Below, piece by piece: positions 25,531 through 37,471 of a stretch of 64,000 nt of DNA. The notes beneath the pieces are model-generated. The model was given only the letters and a program-made list of their open reading frames with translations. It was not told where the DNA came from and did not search any database. The DNA comes from Meloidogyne chitwoodi (taxonomy: Eukaryota; Nematoda; Chromadorea; Rhabditida; Meloidogynidae), in the NCBI GenBank assembly GCA_015183035.1, contig JACZZP010000016.1, forward strand, positions 1,054,001 through 1,118,000. Direction: 5' to 3'. The translations under genes and the position numbers were made by a program. How positions within the stretch are numbered: the first letter of the stretch is position 1; every line of letters begins with the position of its first letter.

Positions 25531-26569
25531 TCTTTTAATCTTTAAAATATTTAAAATATAATTTTAATTTAATTTTTTTATATGTCTAAAAATTATTTAT
25601 TTTTATATTTTCTAGATTAAAATAGAAAAAACTTTTTAAGGCAAATTCTTTCATTATTTATTTTATTTTATTTTAATATTATAATTAAAAAAAATAAATA
25701 TCTAAAAATAATTTTATTGAAAAAATTGTTTAGGTAAATAACGTTTAATTTATTACCGGTATTTGTTAAGTCAGGAAAAAAAATAAACTTAGATAATTAA
25801 AATTTAAAGAAAGAAAAAAGTCAAAGTTTAATTTAAGATAATTAAAATAAAATGAAAGAAAAAGAGATGAATAGAGGATTAAAAAGCCATTTTAGTCCAC
25901 GTATATTAAAATGTCAAGTATACCAATCATTCATTTTGATTGGCTATATTCATTCATTCACTCTCTTTATTGGACTTTTTAATCTAAATAAAGGGCAGGC
26001 ATATGGCATTTTGGCATTATTTCCGTTAAAATGTGCCCTAGCGTTGCATGTTGGCATTGTTTGATTTGGGCTTTTACGCTCCCTTCTAATATCAATAAAA
26101 AATAAATAATTGATTATTATTTAATGTTAATTTATATTTTAAAATAAATAATAAATATAAATAATTTTTTAAATAAATAAATAAAAAGTTAAACTTTTAA
26201 TAGAAATTTACAAAAGTCTATTATGAGCTTATATTTTATTAAATATATTCAAAATAAAAATATAATAAATATTATTTGTTAAAAATAGTTAATTAAATGT
26301 CTGTTATTTTTATATTTAAAAAATTAAATTCTAATTTGTTTCTAATTTTTTCATTAAAATAGTAGAATGTTTGGTTTTAAATATAAATATTTATTAAATT
26401 ATTATTTAATTATAAAAAATTAAATAAAATAATATAAATTAGATTTAATTAATTTATATATATTTAAAATATACCATTATCTAATATTTAACAATAAATT
26501 TAAGTAAAAAAGATTAATTTTTATTAAAAATTATTTATTTTAAAAATAAATTTTTCAAGATTCTGATTT

Positions 26570-26695
26570 TATGTGTAGAACCGAAATGAATTTTTTGGAC
26601 TAAATCCGATCCGGAATTAATCCGGAAATACTAAAAATCTTGGATTTGGGATCCAAACTCCGTAAACATTCGGCCGATCGCGCATATCATCATTA
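26570..26695. repeat. GC-richer transposon-like fragment
   Basis: A short island containing ATCCGATCCGGAATTAATCC and CGGCCGATCGCGC, very unlike the AT-rich flanks. No open frame, no clear ends. It resembles the interior of the other ATCCGA-containing repeats in the window and is probably a decayed mobile element. Confidence 0.3.
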
Positions 26696-26979
26696 AAAAT
26701 TATATAAATAATTTTATTTTTATTCTCCTAAATACATATATTCCCAATTTATATTTTTTTTATTTAAAATAATTTTTAAGAATAATAAATAATCTTTTTT
26801 ATTATTTTTTATAAAATATTTTATTAGTTAAAAAAATTTTTATTACAATATTTGTTTGTTTATATTTTATTTTTATTTACTAATATAAAATTTATTTTTA
26901 CTTTTATAATAAATAATATATAACTTAAAAAATAAAAATATTTTTATTTAAATCGAAAAAGATTCAAAAATATTATAAA

Positions 26980-27084
26980 ATGTTAAAATATTTAATTTTT
27001 CTTCTAATTTTATTTTTATTTTTTAAAATAAAATTTTCATTATGTCCTGAAGTTCCTAGTGGACCAAATCCTCTACATAATTAA
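26980..27084 (+). CDS. CLE/TDIF-like secreted peptide, 34 aa
   Basis: Intronless mini-gene: a hydrophobic leader (residues 1 to about 21, MLKYLIFLLILFLFFKI and onward), then LCPEVPSGPNPLHN and a stop. The last twelve residues, PEVPSGPNPLHN, fit the plant CLE peptide pattern. They differ from the plant vascular signal TDIF (HEVPSGPNPISN, from CLE41/44) at positions 1, 10 and 11 only. There is no variable or pro-domain between leader and peptide, so signal cleavage alone would nearly release the dodecamer. Plant-parasitic nematodes are known to secrete CLE mimics into roots; this product should act outside the nematode on plant CLE receptors. It lies just upstream of the carboxylesterase gene on the same strand. 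Confidence 0.8.
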   Translation: MLKYLIFLLILFLFFKIKFSLCPEVPSGPNPLHN

Positions 27085-27498
27085 AATTAATAATTATAAA
27101 AATAAAGAAAAGATGTGAAGAAATTAAATAAATAAAAATTAATATACCTATTAATTTTAAATTGTTATTATTTTATTTAAATTATTTAATAATAAATTTT
27201 GTTAATTTTATTTATTTTTTTGTTTTTTATAATAATTAATATTCTTTTAGATTTTAAATAATTTTTTAAAAATATATTTAATTAAATCACAATATTATTT
27301 TATTATACTTATAATTTTAAATAAAAATTATACTAAAAAATATTTTTCTTTTTTTAATAATTTTATTCATTAAATTAAATAATTAATTATCTTTTATTAA
27401 ATAAATAAAAATTATTATTGATAAGAGAAAAATAAAATTATAAAAATATTATTATTTACTATTAATTATTTCTAAAAAATATCATTTTTTATAAAAAA

Positions 27499-29869
27499 AT
27501 GTTAATAATAATTTTATTTAAATTAATTCAATTTTTAATATTTTTTCCAATTTTTATTTTCTCTTTTTCTTGTAATATTTTAACAAAAGAAAAATTAATT
27601 GAACCAATAAAAATAAAAACTTCTCTTGGATTTATTGAAGGAAGAAGACATTGCATTAATAATAATAATAATTTAAATAATAATAATGAATATAAATTAA
27701 TTGATATATTTTTTGGTATTCCCTATGCTTTACCTCCAATTGGAAAATTAAGATTTGAAGTTTATTTTTAAAATTAATTTAATTTAATTTAAATATATTT
27801 AAATATTTAAAGAAACCAAAATTATTAAATAAATGGGAAGGAATTAAATTAGCAATAGAACCACCACCTGCATGTATTTATCATTCTTGGCCTGAAGGAT
27901 TTGATAAAAAAGAAAAGAATTATTCTGAAGATTGTCTTTATATGAATATTTTTGCTCCAAAAATTGTATAATTTTTAAAAAATAATAAAAATAAAAAATA
28001 ATATTTTTAAAAAAAATAAATTTAATTATTTTTTAAAAAAAAAAGAAGAAAAATCCAATTCAACTTTATCCAATTTTATTTATAATTCATGGTGGAGGGT
28101 TTGAAGTAGGTTCATCTCATCAATTTCACAATTTTACAGAAATTGGAAATAAATTTGTTTCTCAAGGAATTATAGTTATTTCTATTAATTATAGGCTTGG
28201 ATGGATTGGTAAAAATTAAATAAAAATTAAAAAAATATTTTTTATTTTTAGGCTTTGGCTCTAATAGAGATAATAATATGCCAGGTATTATTATATTTTA
28301 ATTTTTTATATTATTAATTTTTATTTTTTAAGGAAATTTGGGTTTATGGGATATGATTGAAGCATTAAAATTTATAAATAAAAATATTAAATATTTTGGT
28401 GGAGATCCAAATAAAATAACAATTTATGGTTATAGTGCTGGGGGTGCAAGTGTATCTCTTTTATCAGTTTCTCCTTATAGCAAAGGTTTTTTTAAATATA
28501 TTTTTTAAATAAAATAAAATTAAATTTATGTCTTTTTAAACAATGTATTCAAATGAGTGGTTCTCCTTTAGCTGCATGGGCATTAAATGAAAGAACAATT
28601 AATGAAACAATTAATTTAGCAAATACTTTGGGTTGTTTAGATAAAAAATTAATTAAGAACTGTTTAACAAAAAAAAGTATTTCTGATATTTGGAATGCTG
28701 TTGATAAAATTGTTTGTTTGTTTTTTAATTTTAAAAATTGAAATTAAAGGGAAAGTATAAATTCTTTTTAAATTATTTTTTAATTTTTATGGTACAACAC
28801 GTATTGATGATATTAATTTCTCAAGATGGAGTCCTCGTATTGATGGAGATTTTTTACCTAAAGATTTTCCTGAATTAATTAAAAATTCTGAACCAAAAAA
28901 AACATTAATGGGATTTACTGATTTGGAGACTTTATATTGGAGTAAAATTAATATTATTTAATTTAAATTATTTAATTTAAATTAAAGCTTTATTTATTGG
29001 TAGAAATATATCTTTAGCTGCTTATGCTATTCCATGGGAAGAAATAAATAATTTTGATTTTACTCAATTTAAATATAAAGTTAATAATATTATTGCAAAA
29101 AATGAATTTTTTGGTGAAAAAATTGCAAAAGAATTAAGTAAAGAAATTATTGAATTTTATTTAAATAATAATGAACCTCTAAATGAATTTAATTATTTTG
29201 AAAATACAAAAACATCTTTATATTATTTACAAAAATATACTTTGGTAATTTATTTTAATTTAACTAAATAAAATTACTTAATTTATTTTAAAATAAATAA
29301 ATAATATTTTTAAATAGTTATTAAGTGATATTCAATTTATAATTTCAATAATAAAAGATTCTCAATTAAAAATAAAAAATGGTTGGCCTATTTATCTTTA
29401 TTATAATCTCCATTATAATCCTAAAGAATTTCCTGAACAAGTTAAAATTCATCGTAAGAAGAAATTAATTTATTTAAATTAATTAATTAATTTAGAAAAT
29501 TTTCATACAAATGATGAAAATCTTCTTTTTCGTAATTTTCCAACAGATTTTACTTTAAGTGAAGAAGATTTAATTGTTGAACAATTTTTAACTCAATTTT
29601 TTATTAATTTTATTAAATTTGGGTAATTTTAAAATTAAAAATAAATAATAATTTAAATTACTAGAAATCCTTCAATTAATGGAATTAAATGGTATAAAGC
29701 TACTAATAAATTACAAACTAGACATATGAGAATAAATTCTGAACCAAAACTTGAAAAACATTTTGATTCTGATTTAATTGCTAGACAAGAATTTTTTCAA
29801 AAAATATTAAATAAATATGGAAATATTTGGGATTTAATAAGAGGAGGAAATATTCCTTTAATTAATTAA
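27499..29869 (+). CDS. type-B carboxylesterase / cholinesterase-family, secreted
   Basis: Alpha/beta-hydrolase esterase with about eleven small exons and roughly 560 residues. A signal peptide starts at the ATG at 27499. Family landmarks in order: FFGIPYALPPIGKLRFE (the GIPYA-x-PP block), NYSEDCLYMNIFAP (EDCLYLN), LFIIHGGGFEVGSS (oxyanion-hole HGGGF), INYRLGWIGFGS, LGLWDMIEALKFI, GGDPNKITIYGYSAGGASVS (nucleophile elbow GYSAGG with the catalytic Ser) and NFHTNDENLLF, a candidate for the catalytic-His region. The loops carry extra Asn-rich stretches. The substrate cannot be inferred. The TAA at 29867-29869 ends the frame after IPLIN. Nothing indicates a GPI signal or transmembrane tail. Confidence 0.88.
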
Positions 29870-30097
29870 TTAAAATTAATTTAAATATTTTTATTTAATT
29901 TAATAAATTTTATTTATGATTTTTTTTTTTAAATAAAAAATAATTATAAAAAATTTTAATAAAATTAAATATAAATAATGATAACTGTTTTTATATTAAA
30001 ATTAATTAAAAAATAAAATTAATAAGTAATTTATTTTTAAAATATTTTAAAAATAATTATTTAATTATATATAATAAATATTATTTATTTAAATATT

Positions 30098-30934
30098 TTA
30101 ACAAAGCTCACAACTTTTTACACAATATTTTGAACGTATTTTTTGTGTATAAAATTGATTTTTACAAAATCCATTATTTGCCCAAAATTGACAACTAAAT
30201 ATTTATTTAATTTATTAATTTATTTATTTAAAATTTAAAAATACTTTTTATTATCATCAGTACAATTATTTAATGGTAATATTGTTGGTAAATTAGGTAT
30301 TATTGGTAAAATAAAAGGTTCTTCTGGTTGTTGAATTTCAGAAGAATTTATTATTATTTTATTATTATTATTATTAGTATTATTTATTAATGAATTATTA
30401 TTATTATTTAAAAATCCTCCCCCTTCTAAAGGAATTAAAGAAAATAAATTATTATTATCATCATTTTCTTTATTTTTATTTAATAAAGAATTAAAAGAAG
30501 AAGTAGTTGTTGGTAATATATTTGTTGTTTTATTATTTACTTTTTAATAAATTTAAATAAATTAATTAAATAAATTAATTTTAAAAAAATTAACATTTGT
30601 TTTTTTTAATATTAAAACATTTAGAAAAAAGAACTAGAAAAAATAATATTTTAATTTTTAAATTATTTTTATTTATTTTTTTTGACAAAATTAATTTAAA
30701 AATATTAATAAATTAAATATAATTAAATTTAATAATTATATTACCTTCAATTTCAATATTATTATTATTTATATTATTATTTAATCCTTCTAACATATGT
30801 GGAGCATTATCTAATGGCTGCTGATTATTTAATTTATTTAATAATTTTTCTTCTTTTTTTAATTTTTGTGTTTTAATTAAATAAATATTAAAAAATAATA
30901 AAAATAAATTTAAATAATTAATTATTAATTTCAT
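30098..30934 (-). CDS. secreted protein with C-terminal ShKT domain, 193 aa, 3 exons
   Basis: Exons 30745-30934, 30245-30539 and 30098-30194 join in consistent phases. Residues 1 to about 22 are a signal peptide. The middle is low-complexity, Asn-rich and Thr/Pro-containing, with no domain. The last 40 residues form an ShKT (ShK toxin-like) module: NCTDDNKNCQFWANNGFC, then KYCVKSCELC, six cysteines in the family spacing with the usual W-x(3)-G-x-C core. ShKT domains are very common in secreted nematode proteins, many of them enzymes or surface/secretory proteins; here it is the only recognisable domain, so the function is unknown. The gene is convergent with the carboxylesterase, with only about 230 bases between stops. 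Confidence 0.78.
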
Positions 30935-31551
30935 TTTAAAATTTTAATTTTAATTTAATTAAATGAAATAAATATTTTTTTTAAATATTAAATTTATTTT
31001 TTTTTAATATTTTTGGTTCTTTTGTTTAAAAATTAATTTTAAAAAAATATCCAAAATTAGAAAACAAATTTTTTTTAAAATAATAGGAAAATAATACAAA
31101 TAAATTAATTAAATTGTATTATTTTTTGTACAATAAAAATATTGTTTTTTATTTAATTTATTAGCTGTGTAAATAAAATAACCTTTTTATTTTTATTTAA
31201 TTTTTATTAAATATTTAAATTATATTTAATAAAAAATAATATTATAATTAAAAAAATAAATTTAAATATTATTTTTATAAATTTGTTGAAAATATTTAAA
31301 ATTTATTTATATATAATTGGATAAAATTTTTGTTTTTTTTTGTAGTTAAATTTTAAAATTTATTTCAAAAAATTATAAAATATAGCTAATTTAATAATAA
31401 AAAATATTATTTTCTGTTATGAAAAAAATAATATAGCTAATATAAAAATAAATAAATAAATAAAGAATATATATTTATTTATTTTAAAAATTAAAAAATA
31501 ATATTTTTATATACTTATTTTAAATATTTAAATTAAAAAATAATAATTTTA

Positions 31552-33961
31552 ATGTCTAATTTTAATGAAAAATATTTTAATTTACAAATTATGAAGGTAC
31601 TTGATAATTTTAAAGAAGACATTGCAATTGTAAATAAATTAAATTAAAATAAATAAATTAATTTAATTTTAGACAGATTCAAATAATTGTTGTAATTATT
31701 TAACATTTTCTGATATTTATCAAAAATCAATAAAATTAGCTTATTCTTTTAAACAAAATATTTATTTAAAAAAATATTTAAATAAAAAAGATGTTTTACT
31801 TTATATTTTAAATAATAATATTTATTTTCCTGTTATTTTATTAGGAACATCATTAATTAATATTTTAATAACAGGTGCTTCTCCTAATTCTACAAAAGGT
31901 TTTTTTAATAAAAAAATATTAAATTAATTAAATTTTAATAATTTTTAGAAGAATTAGAATATTTTATAAAGAAAAGTTGTTGTAAAATAATTTTAACTGA
32001 AAATGGACCTAATATTAATTTTATTATTAATAAAGCAAATGATTTGGGAATTCCTCTAATTTTATTTAATAAAAATAAAAAAGAAATTGGAATTGATTTT
32101 TTTGAACTTTTAGATTCTGCTAAAGATTTAAAAATTAATAATAAATTTTTAGAAGAAGAATTTGGAAAAAATAAATTAATAAATAATTCTAATATTTTTG
32201 TAGCACCATTAAGTAGTTCTACTAGGTAAATTATAATTAATTAATTAATTAAATTAATTTATTTATTTATTTATTTTAAATATTTTTAGTGGTTTTGCTA
32301 AAATTGTTTTATTGGTAAATTTATTTATTTTAAACAAATAAATTTTATTTAGACTCATCAAAATTATATTTCGGCAACAGAAATATTAAAGTAAATAAAT
32401 AAATATATTTATTTTTTAAATTTTAATAATATTTTTATGCCAATATTTAATAAAATAACAAATAATAAAAGAATTAATACAATTGCTGCCCAACCATTTT
32501 ATCATGCTTCTGGTAAATTAATTTTAATTTTAATTTATTTATTTTAGGTCTTTGGATTCTTTGTTATTGTTTATTAAATGGTCATCATTCTTTAGTATTA
32601 AATGAATTTGAGCCAATTAAATATTTAAAATTAATTGAGGAAAATAAGGTAATTTTATATTTTAATTAATTTAATTAATTTTAATTAGATTGAATGTCTT
32701 TCTTTAAATCCTTTAATGATTTCATCATTAGTTGAACAACTTGATAAAAATAAATATAATTTAGTATTAATTATTTTTTCTTTTTTAATTTTATTTTATT
32801 TTCCTCTAAGTTATCTGTTAAAACAATAATAAGTGGTGGTTGGATGGATTCAACAAATTCTACTAAAAAATTAATTAATTATTGTTTATCATTAAATAAT
32901 TTTATAAATAGTTTATTTTTAAATTAATTAATTAATTATTTTAAAATAAAAGGTTATGGAATGACTGAAATTGTTTTGGTTAGTCATATGACACCTTTAG
33001 AAATTAATATTAAAGATGATAAAATTACAAAATCTATTGGATGTTTATTACCTAATTTTGAATATAAAGTAAATGTTTTTATTTGAAAATAATAATTATT
33101 TAAATATATTGGTGTTTATTTATTATTTTTAATATTATCCCCCAATCTCAATTAGCTAATCTTTATTATATTTTAATTATTGAAGCAAATATATTTATAA
33201 ATAAAATATTTTATATTTTAAATTTAGATTGTAAATTGTCTTTCTAATGAAGATATTAATTTAATAAATAAAAATTATTGTAAAAATGAAAAAGGTGAAC
33301 TTTGGCTTCGTTCACCATGTATTATGTTTGGTTATTTAAATGAACCTTTATTAAATGAAAAAACAATTGATAAAGATGGATGGTTACATACTGGTTATTT
33401 TAATTTAATTTAATTAATTAAATAATATAAAAAGGTGATATAGTCTATAAAGATAATGATGGCTTTTTCTTTGTTATTGATAGATTATCTAATTTAATTA
33501 ATGTTAATGGTTATCAAGTTTGGCCTACAGAAATTGTTTAAAATTTAAAATTAATTTAATTATTAAATTTTAATTTTAAAGGAAAATATTTTACTTTTAC
33601 ATCCAAAAGTTAAGGAGGCTTGTGTTTTAGGAATTAAATCAAATAAAAATAAATATATTGAAGATATGCCAAAGGCTATAATTGTTTTAACAAAAAATGT
33701 TGAAGAAAATGAATTTTCATTATTAGAAGAAATATTATGTTTTTCTAATGGTTTTATAAAATTAATTTTATTTATATTTTTATTTTTTAAATAGAACGTC
33801 TTGAACATTATCAACAAATTACTGGTGGCATTATTTCTGTCAAAGTTTATATTTATTTATTTTATTTATTTATTTATTAGATTTTACCAAAAACACCTTT
33901 TGGTAAAATTGCTAGAGGAAAAGTTCGTGAAATGATTATTGACAATTTAAATAAAAATTAA
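31552..33961 (+). CDS. acyl-CoA synthetase / 4-coumarate:CoA ligase-like AMP-binding enzyme
   Basis: Member of the ANL adenylating superfamily, which activates a carboxylic acid to an acyl-adenylate and then a thioester. It has about 13 short exons and roughly 530 residues. Motifs in order: the phosphate-binding loop is [17 protein letters not shown], where the consensus is SSGTTGxPKGV; GYGMTE (A5); [15 protein letters not shown] (A6); [23 protein letters not shown] (A7/A8); [15 protein letters not shown]; and [12 protein letters not shown] with the A10 lysine. The altered P-loop still keeps its STSG core and a Lys. No peroxisomal SKL-type C-terminus (it ends NLNKN) and no signal peptide. The natural substrate is unknown. 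Confidence 0.82.
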
Positions 33962-34330
33962 GAATAATATTAAAAGAATTTAAGAATATAATATTTAAAC
34001 AAATTGATAAAAAATATTTAATTTATATATTAAATATTAATAAATAGATGTGAATAAATTTAGTAATTTTTACTTCTGATTTTATTTTTTAAAGGATCTA
34101 TGTTTATTAATAATTAAAAAAGTAGTGAAAAACAAGGTTAATTATTAAAGAATTTAAACTAGAAAAAATAAACAAATAAAAAATTGGCAATTATTTTATA
34201 ATATTTTATTTAACAACAAATAATAATTCTTTGCATAAAGATATTATTTTACTTAAATAAATTTATATAAAAAATAATAAATTATTTTTCCTTATTAAAA
34301 AATAAATAAAATATTAAAAAAATAGATATA

Positions 34331-36849
34331 ATGTTATTTAAAAATAAAAATAAAACAATTTTTACAACAACAAAAAATAATAATTTATTTTCTTCAATTA
34401 AAAGATTTTCAAATTTAAAAAATAAAATTAAAATTAATCAAAATTTATTAAAAACAGATTTATTATTAAATAAAATTCCAACAGTTTCTAAAGAAAATAA
34501 AAATAAAAAAAATAAAAATGATAAAAAATGTACTTGTAGATTTTTATGGAATGCTGAATTACATGGACTTACTGCTTTTTTAAGAGTATTTCTTTTTTAT
34601 ATATAAATATTTGTTTGTTTTTTTCCGACCAGATTTAAAAAAAATTTTTTTCATATCACTGGTTAATTGCAGAACAGTTTAGGAGTGCTTTAAAAGTTTA
34701 CCTATTTTGGCCGGCCCTAAATATTACCACAAAATTTGTATTCGAATTTGAAAAAATTAAATTTACTGATTATCTTATTTTTGTTTCCTTTACTTCTTAA
34801 AATAAAAAAATATTTAATTTTTATTTTATAAAATAGTTTTTGTTATTTTAGTATTTATTTTTTAGTGCCGTACAATTGCTGAACGTATTTTTTGGGGATT
34901 TATTATTGCTATTTGTGTTCTTATGTCAATAATAACAACAGAATGGATGTTTAATGATTATTTAGAACATCAAACAGCTACTTTAATAACAATTGAACAA
35001 AAACAACGTAATCAAGGGTAATTAAATTAATTTAATTATTAAATTAAATTTATTTTTAAAAAGGGAAAGAGGATTACCAATGCCTGTTTTAGTTATTTGT
35101 CCAAAAAATCCAGATTCATTAAAATATAATTTAATACTTAAAGATATTGCTAAAAGACTTCCTCATATGGACAGAATTACTATAGGTAAATTAATTAGTT
35201 TTGCAATTGCTGGTGCTGGTTTTAGTAATGTTGGTCAATTTATGAGAAGAAGAATTATTGAAAATATTACTGATAAACATGTATTTATTTAAAAATAATT
35301 TTTAAATATTTTGAGATCATTTATTAATTTTGAAATAAAATTATTAATTTATATTTTATTTATTTTTTAGACACAATATCTTTATTCATTATTTCGACGT
35401 TGGCGTGGCTATCGAAGTTTGAGTGAATTTTATGATACTTTATTTAATAAATATGGATATACTTGTCAGGATGTAATATTTTTTATAAATATTATTTTAT
35501 TTAAAGTTATTTCAAAAATGTCTTTATGGTTATGAAGAAATACCCTGTTGTGATATTTTTCGTCCTCATTATGTTATGCTAAGAGGAAGATGTATGAGAT
35601 TAAAATATATTATACATCAATCTGATCCTGCTGATATTGGAAGAATTGATGTTTATTTAGTTTAAATAATTTTTTAAATTTAATTTAAAATTATTTATAT
35701 TTATTTTTAGAATCAATTACCCAGTCGTTTAACTTATAAAACAGGAATGCAAGTAATTTAATAATTAATTAATTAATTAAGTTAAATTTAAGCCACAAAT
35801 TGTTGCTTATTTAACTGATGAACATCAAGCTGTTGGAACATTTCCTCGTTATTATGTACATTTTCATTCAGCTGTATTACTACGTGCTCGAAACAGACAA
35901 ATTAGTATGTTACCAGATAATGATCAATGCCAAGAAAATACAGGAAAAGAAATTATTTTTAAATTAATTATTTAAAAGAATATATTTTATTTTTTAGTCC
36001 AAAGGTCGTAGTTCCTGTTGGCTTCGTCGTTGGTTATATGAAAAAGTAGTAGAACCATATAATTGCACAGTATTTTACCTTGGCAGAAATAGATATAATT
36101 ATTTACCAATATGTGAACCAATTACTATTGTTAGAAATTATTTAGATGTTACAAATTTACGATTAGATAATGACACTAGAAAAAGAGTTTAGAGTTTTTT
36201 AAATATATAAATTAAAATACAGAAGGTGATTAAGAAGTTTCTGATCACTTATTTATAATTTTACCAGAAATATTTAATAATATTTTTAATTATTTTAATT
36301 TTATTTTATTTCTTCAATCAACTTCTAAAAATTTGGGATTATTTAATTGTCTAGTTTTAAATAATATTCCTTAATAAAATATCTGTGTTCGGAAACTTAA
36401 TGGTCACACCTTATATATAATTATAATAAATTAATTTAAATATAATTTAATTAATTAATTACATTATATATTAAAATATATTTAGTGTAAACCTTCTTGT
36501 AATCGTTCTGAATATTTATTTCAAGAATTTAGACCAAAAGCTTCAGTAATGAAAAAGAATTATATGCCAGCATTTAGAGTTGAAATATCTTTTATAAATT
36601 TAGAAGTATTTAATTTTTTATTTAATTTTTATTTTTAAATAAAATAAATAAATAAAGATAGAAGTATATCAAGAAGTTTTAACAACAACATTGCCTGGCT
36701 TTGTTTCACAATTAGGTGGACAATCAGGATTATTTGTTGGACTTTCCGTTTGTTCTATAATACAAATTGGTATTTCAATTGCTTGGAAATTTAATCTTTG
36801 GTATAAAAAAATATTTGATGAAAAAAGAAAAAATAACAAAAATATTTAA
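34331..36849 (+). CDS. DEG/ENaC (degenerin/ASIC-type) sodium channel subunit
   Basis: Amiloride-sensitive-type cation channel subunit, two transmembrane segments with a large Cys-rich extracellular loop. The cytoplasmic N-terminus is basic, then FLWNAELHGLTAFLR supplies the conserved His-Gly gating motif before TM1 (AERIFWGFIIAICVLMSIIT). The loop has a GMQPQIVAYLTDEHQAVG stretch and cysteines in CWLRRWLYEKVVEPYNC and CKPSCNRSEY. TM2 is GGQSGLFVGLSVCSIIQIG, matching the GGxxGLFxGxS pore signature. The N-terminal ATG is followed by a Lys/Asn-rich region; the C-terminal tail is short. About nine exons. Roles in mechanosensation or acid sensing are typical for the family. Confidence 0.87.
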
Positions 36850-36854
36850 AACTT

Positions 36855-37470
36855 TAAAATTAAATTAAAGATATTAAATAAATTAATTTTTTAATAATTC
36901 TTTATAAAAATATTATTATCGTATCTGAATTTAATAAAATATAAATTGCTTTAATAAATAAATATTTATTTATTTCCAAACAAATATATAAACATTTTTT
37001 TATTTTTTTATTTAATGTCATATGAGAAGAGTTTTTAATTAATTATTTAGTGCTAGGCACACCCGGATGATTAAAGTCAGATATTGCCTTTCATTTTATT
37101 TTTAATGGATTGATTTATTGTTCTATTTTTAATTTTATTTTTAAATGAAAATCTTTTTATTTTATATTTTATAAAATTAATTTTAAAAATTTCAAATTTA
37201 TTAATTTAAAATTCTTTTAAAAATTATTAAAATATTATTTAAATACATAAATATTTATTAATTAATTCTTATCTTATAATTAATTTTATCTTTTTTTTTT
37301 AATTAATAATTCTGGGTCATATGAAAATTTGCATTTTATAGTATTAATATTTGCAATATTTTTGTTGTTATAATAGTGTTGCTATTTTTAAAATTAATTT
37401 TATTTATTTATTTAAAAAATAATTAAATTAAAATATTTAAGGAAAATTAATTATATTTTAATTTAAATAA
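36855..37470. other. intergenic, nothing recognised
   Basis: AT-rich spacer between the DEG/ENaC channel and the cathepsin gene. A small less AT-rich patch lies near 37050-37090 (GGCACACCCGGATGATT), but it has no coding frame or inverted repeat. The last 100 bases presumably hold the cathepsin promoter. Confidence 0.4.
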
Positions 37471-37471
37471 A

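Noticed and set aside
25852..26064. 70-codon plus-strand frame upstream of the 657-aa gene
   Set aside because: ATG-started and less AT-rich, but there is no signal peptide, domain or splice partner. It is more likely promoter or repeat sequence of the divergent gene; kept out for lack of support.
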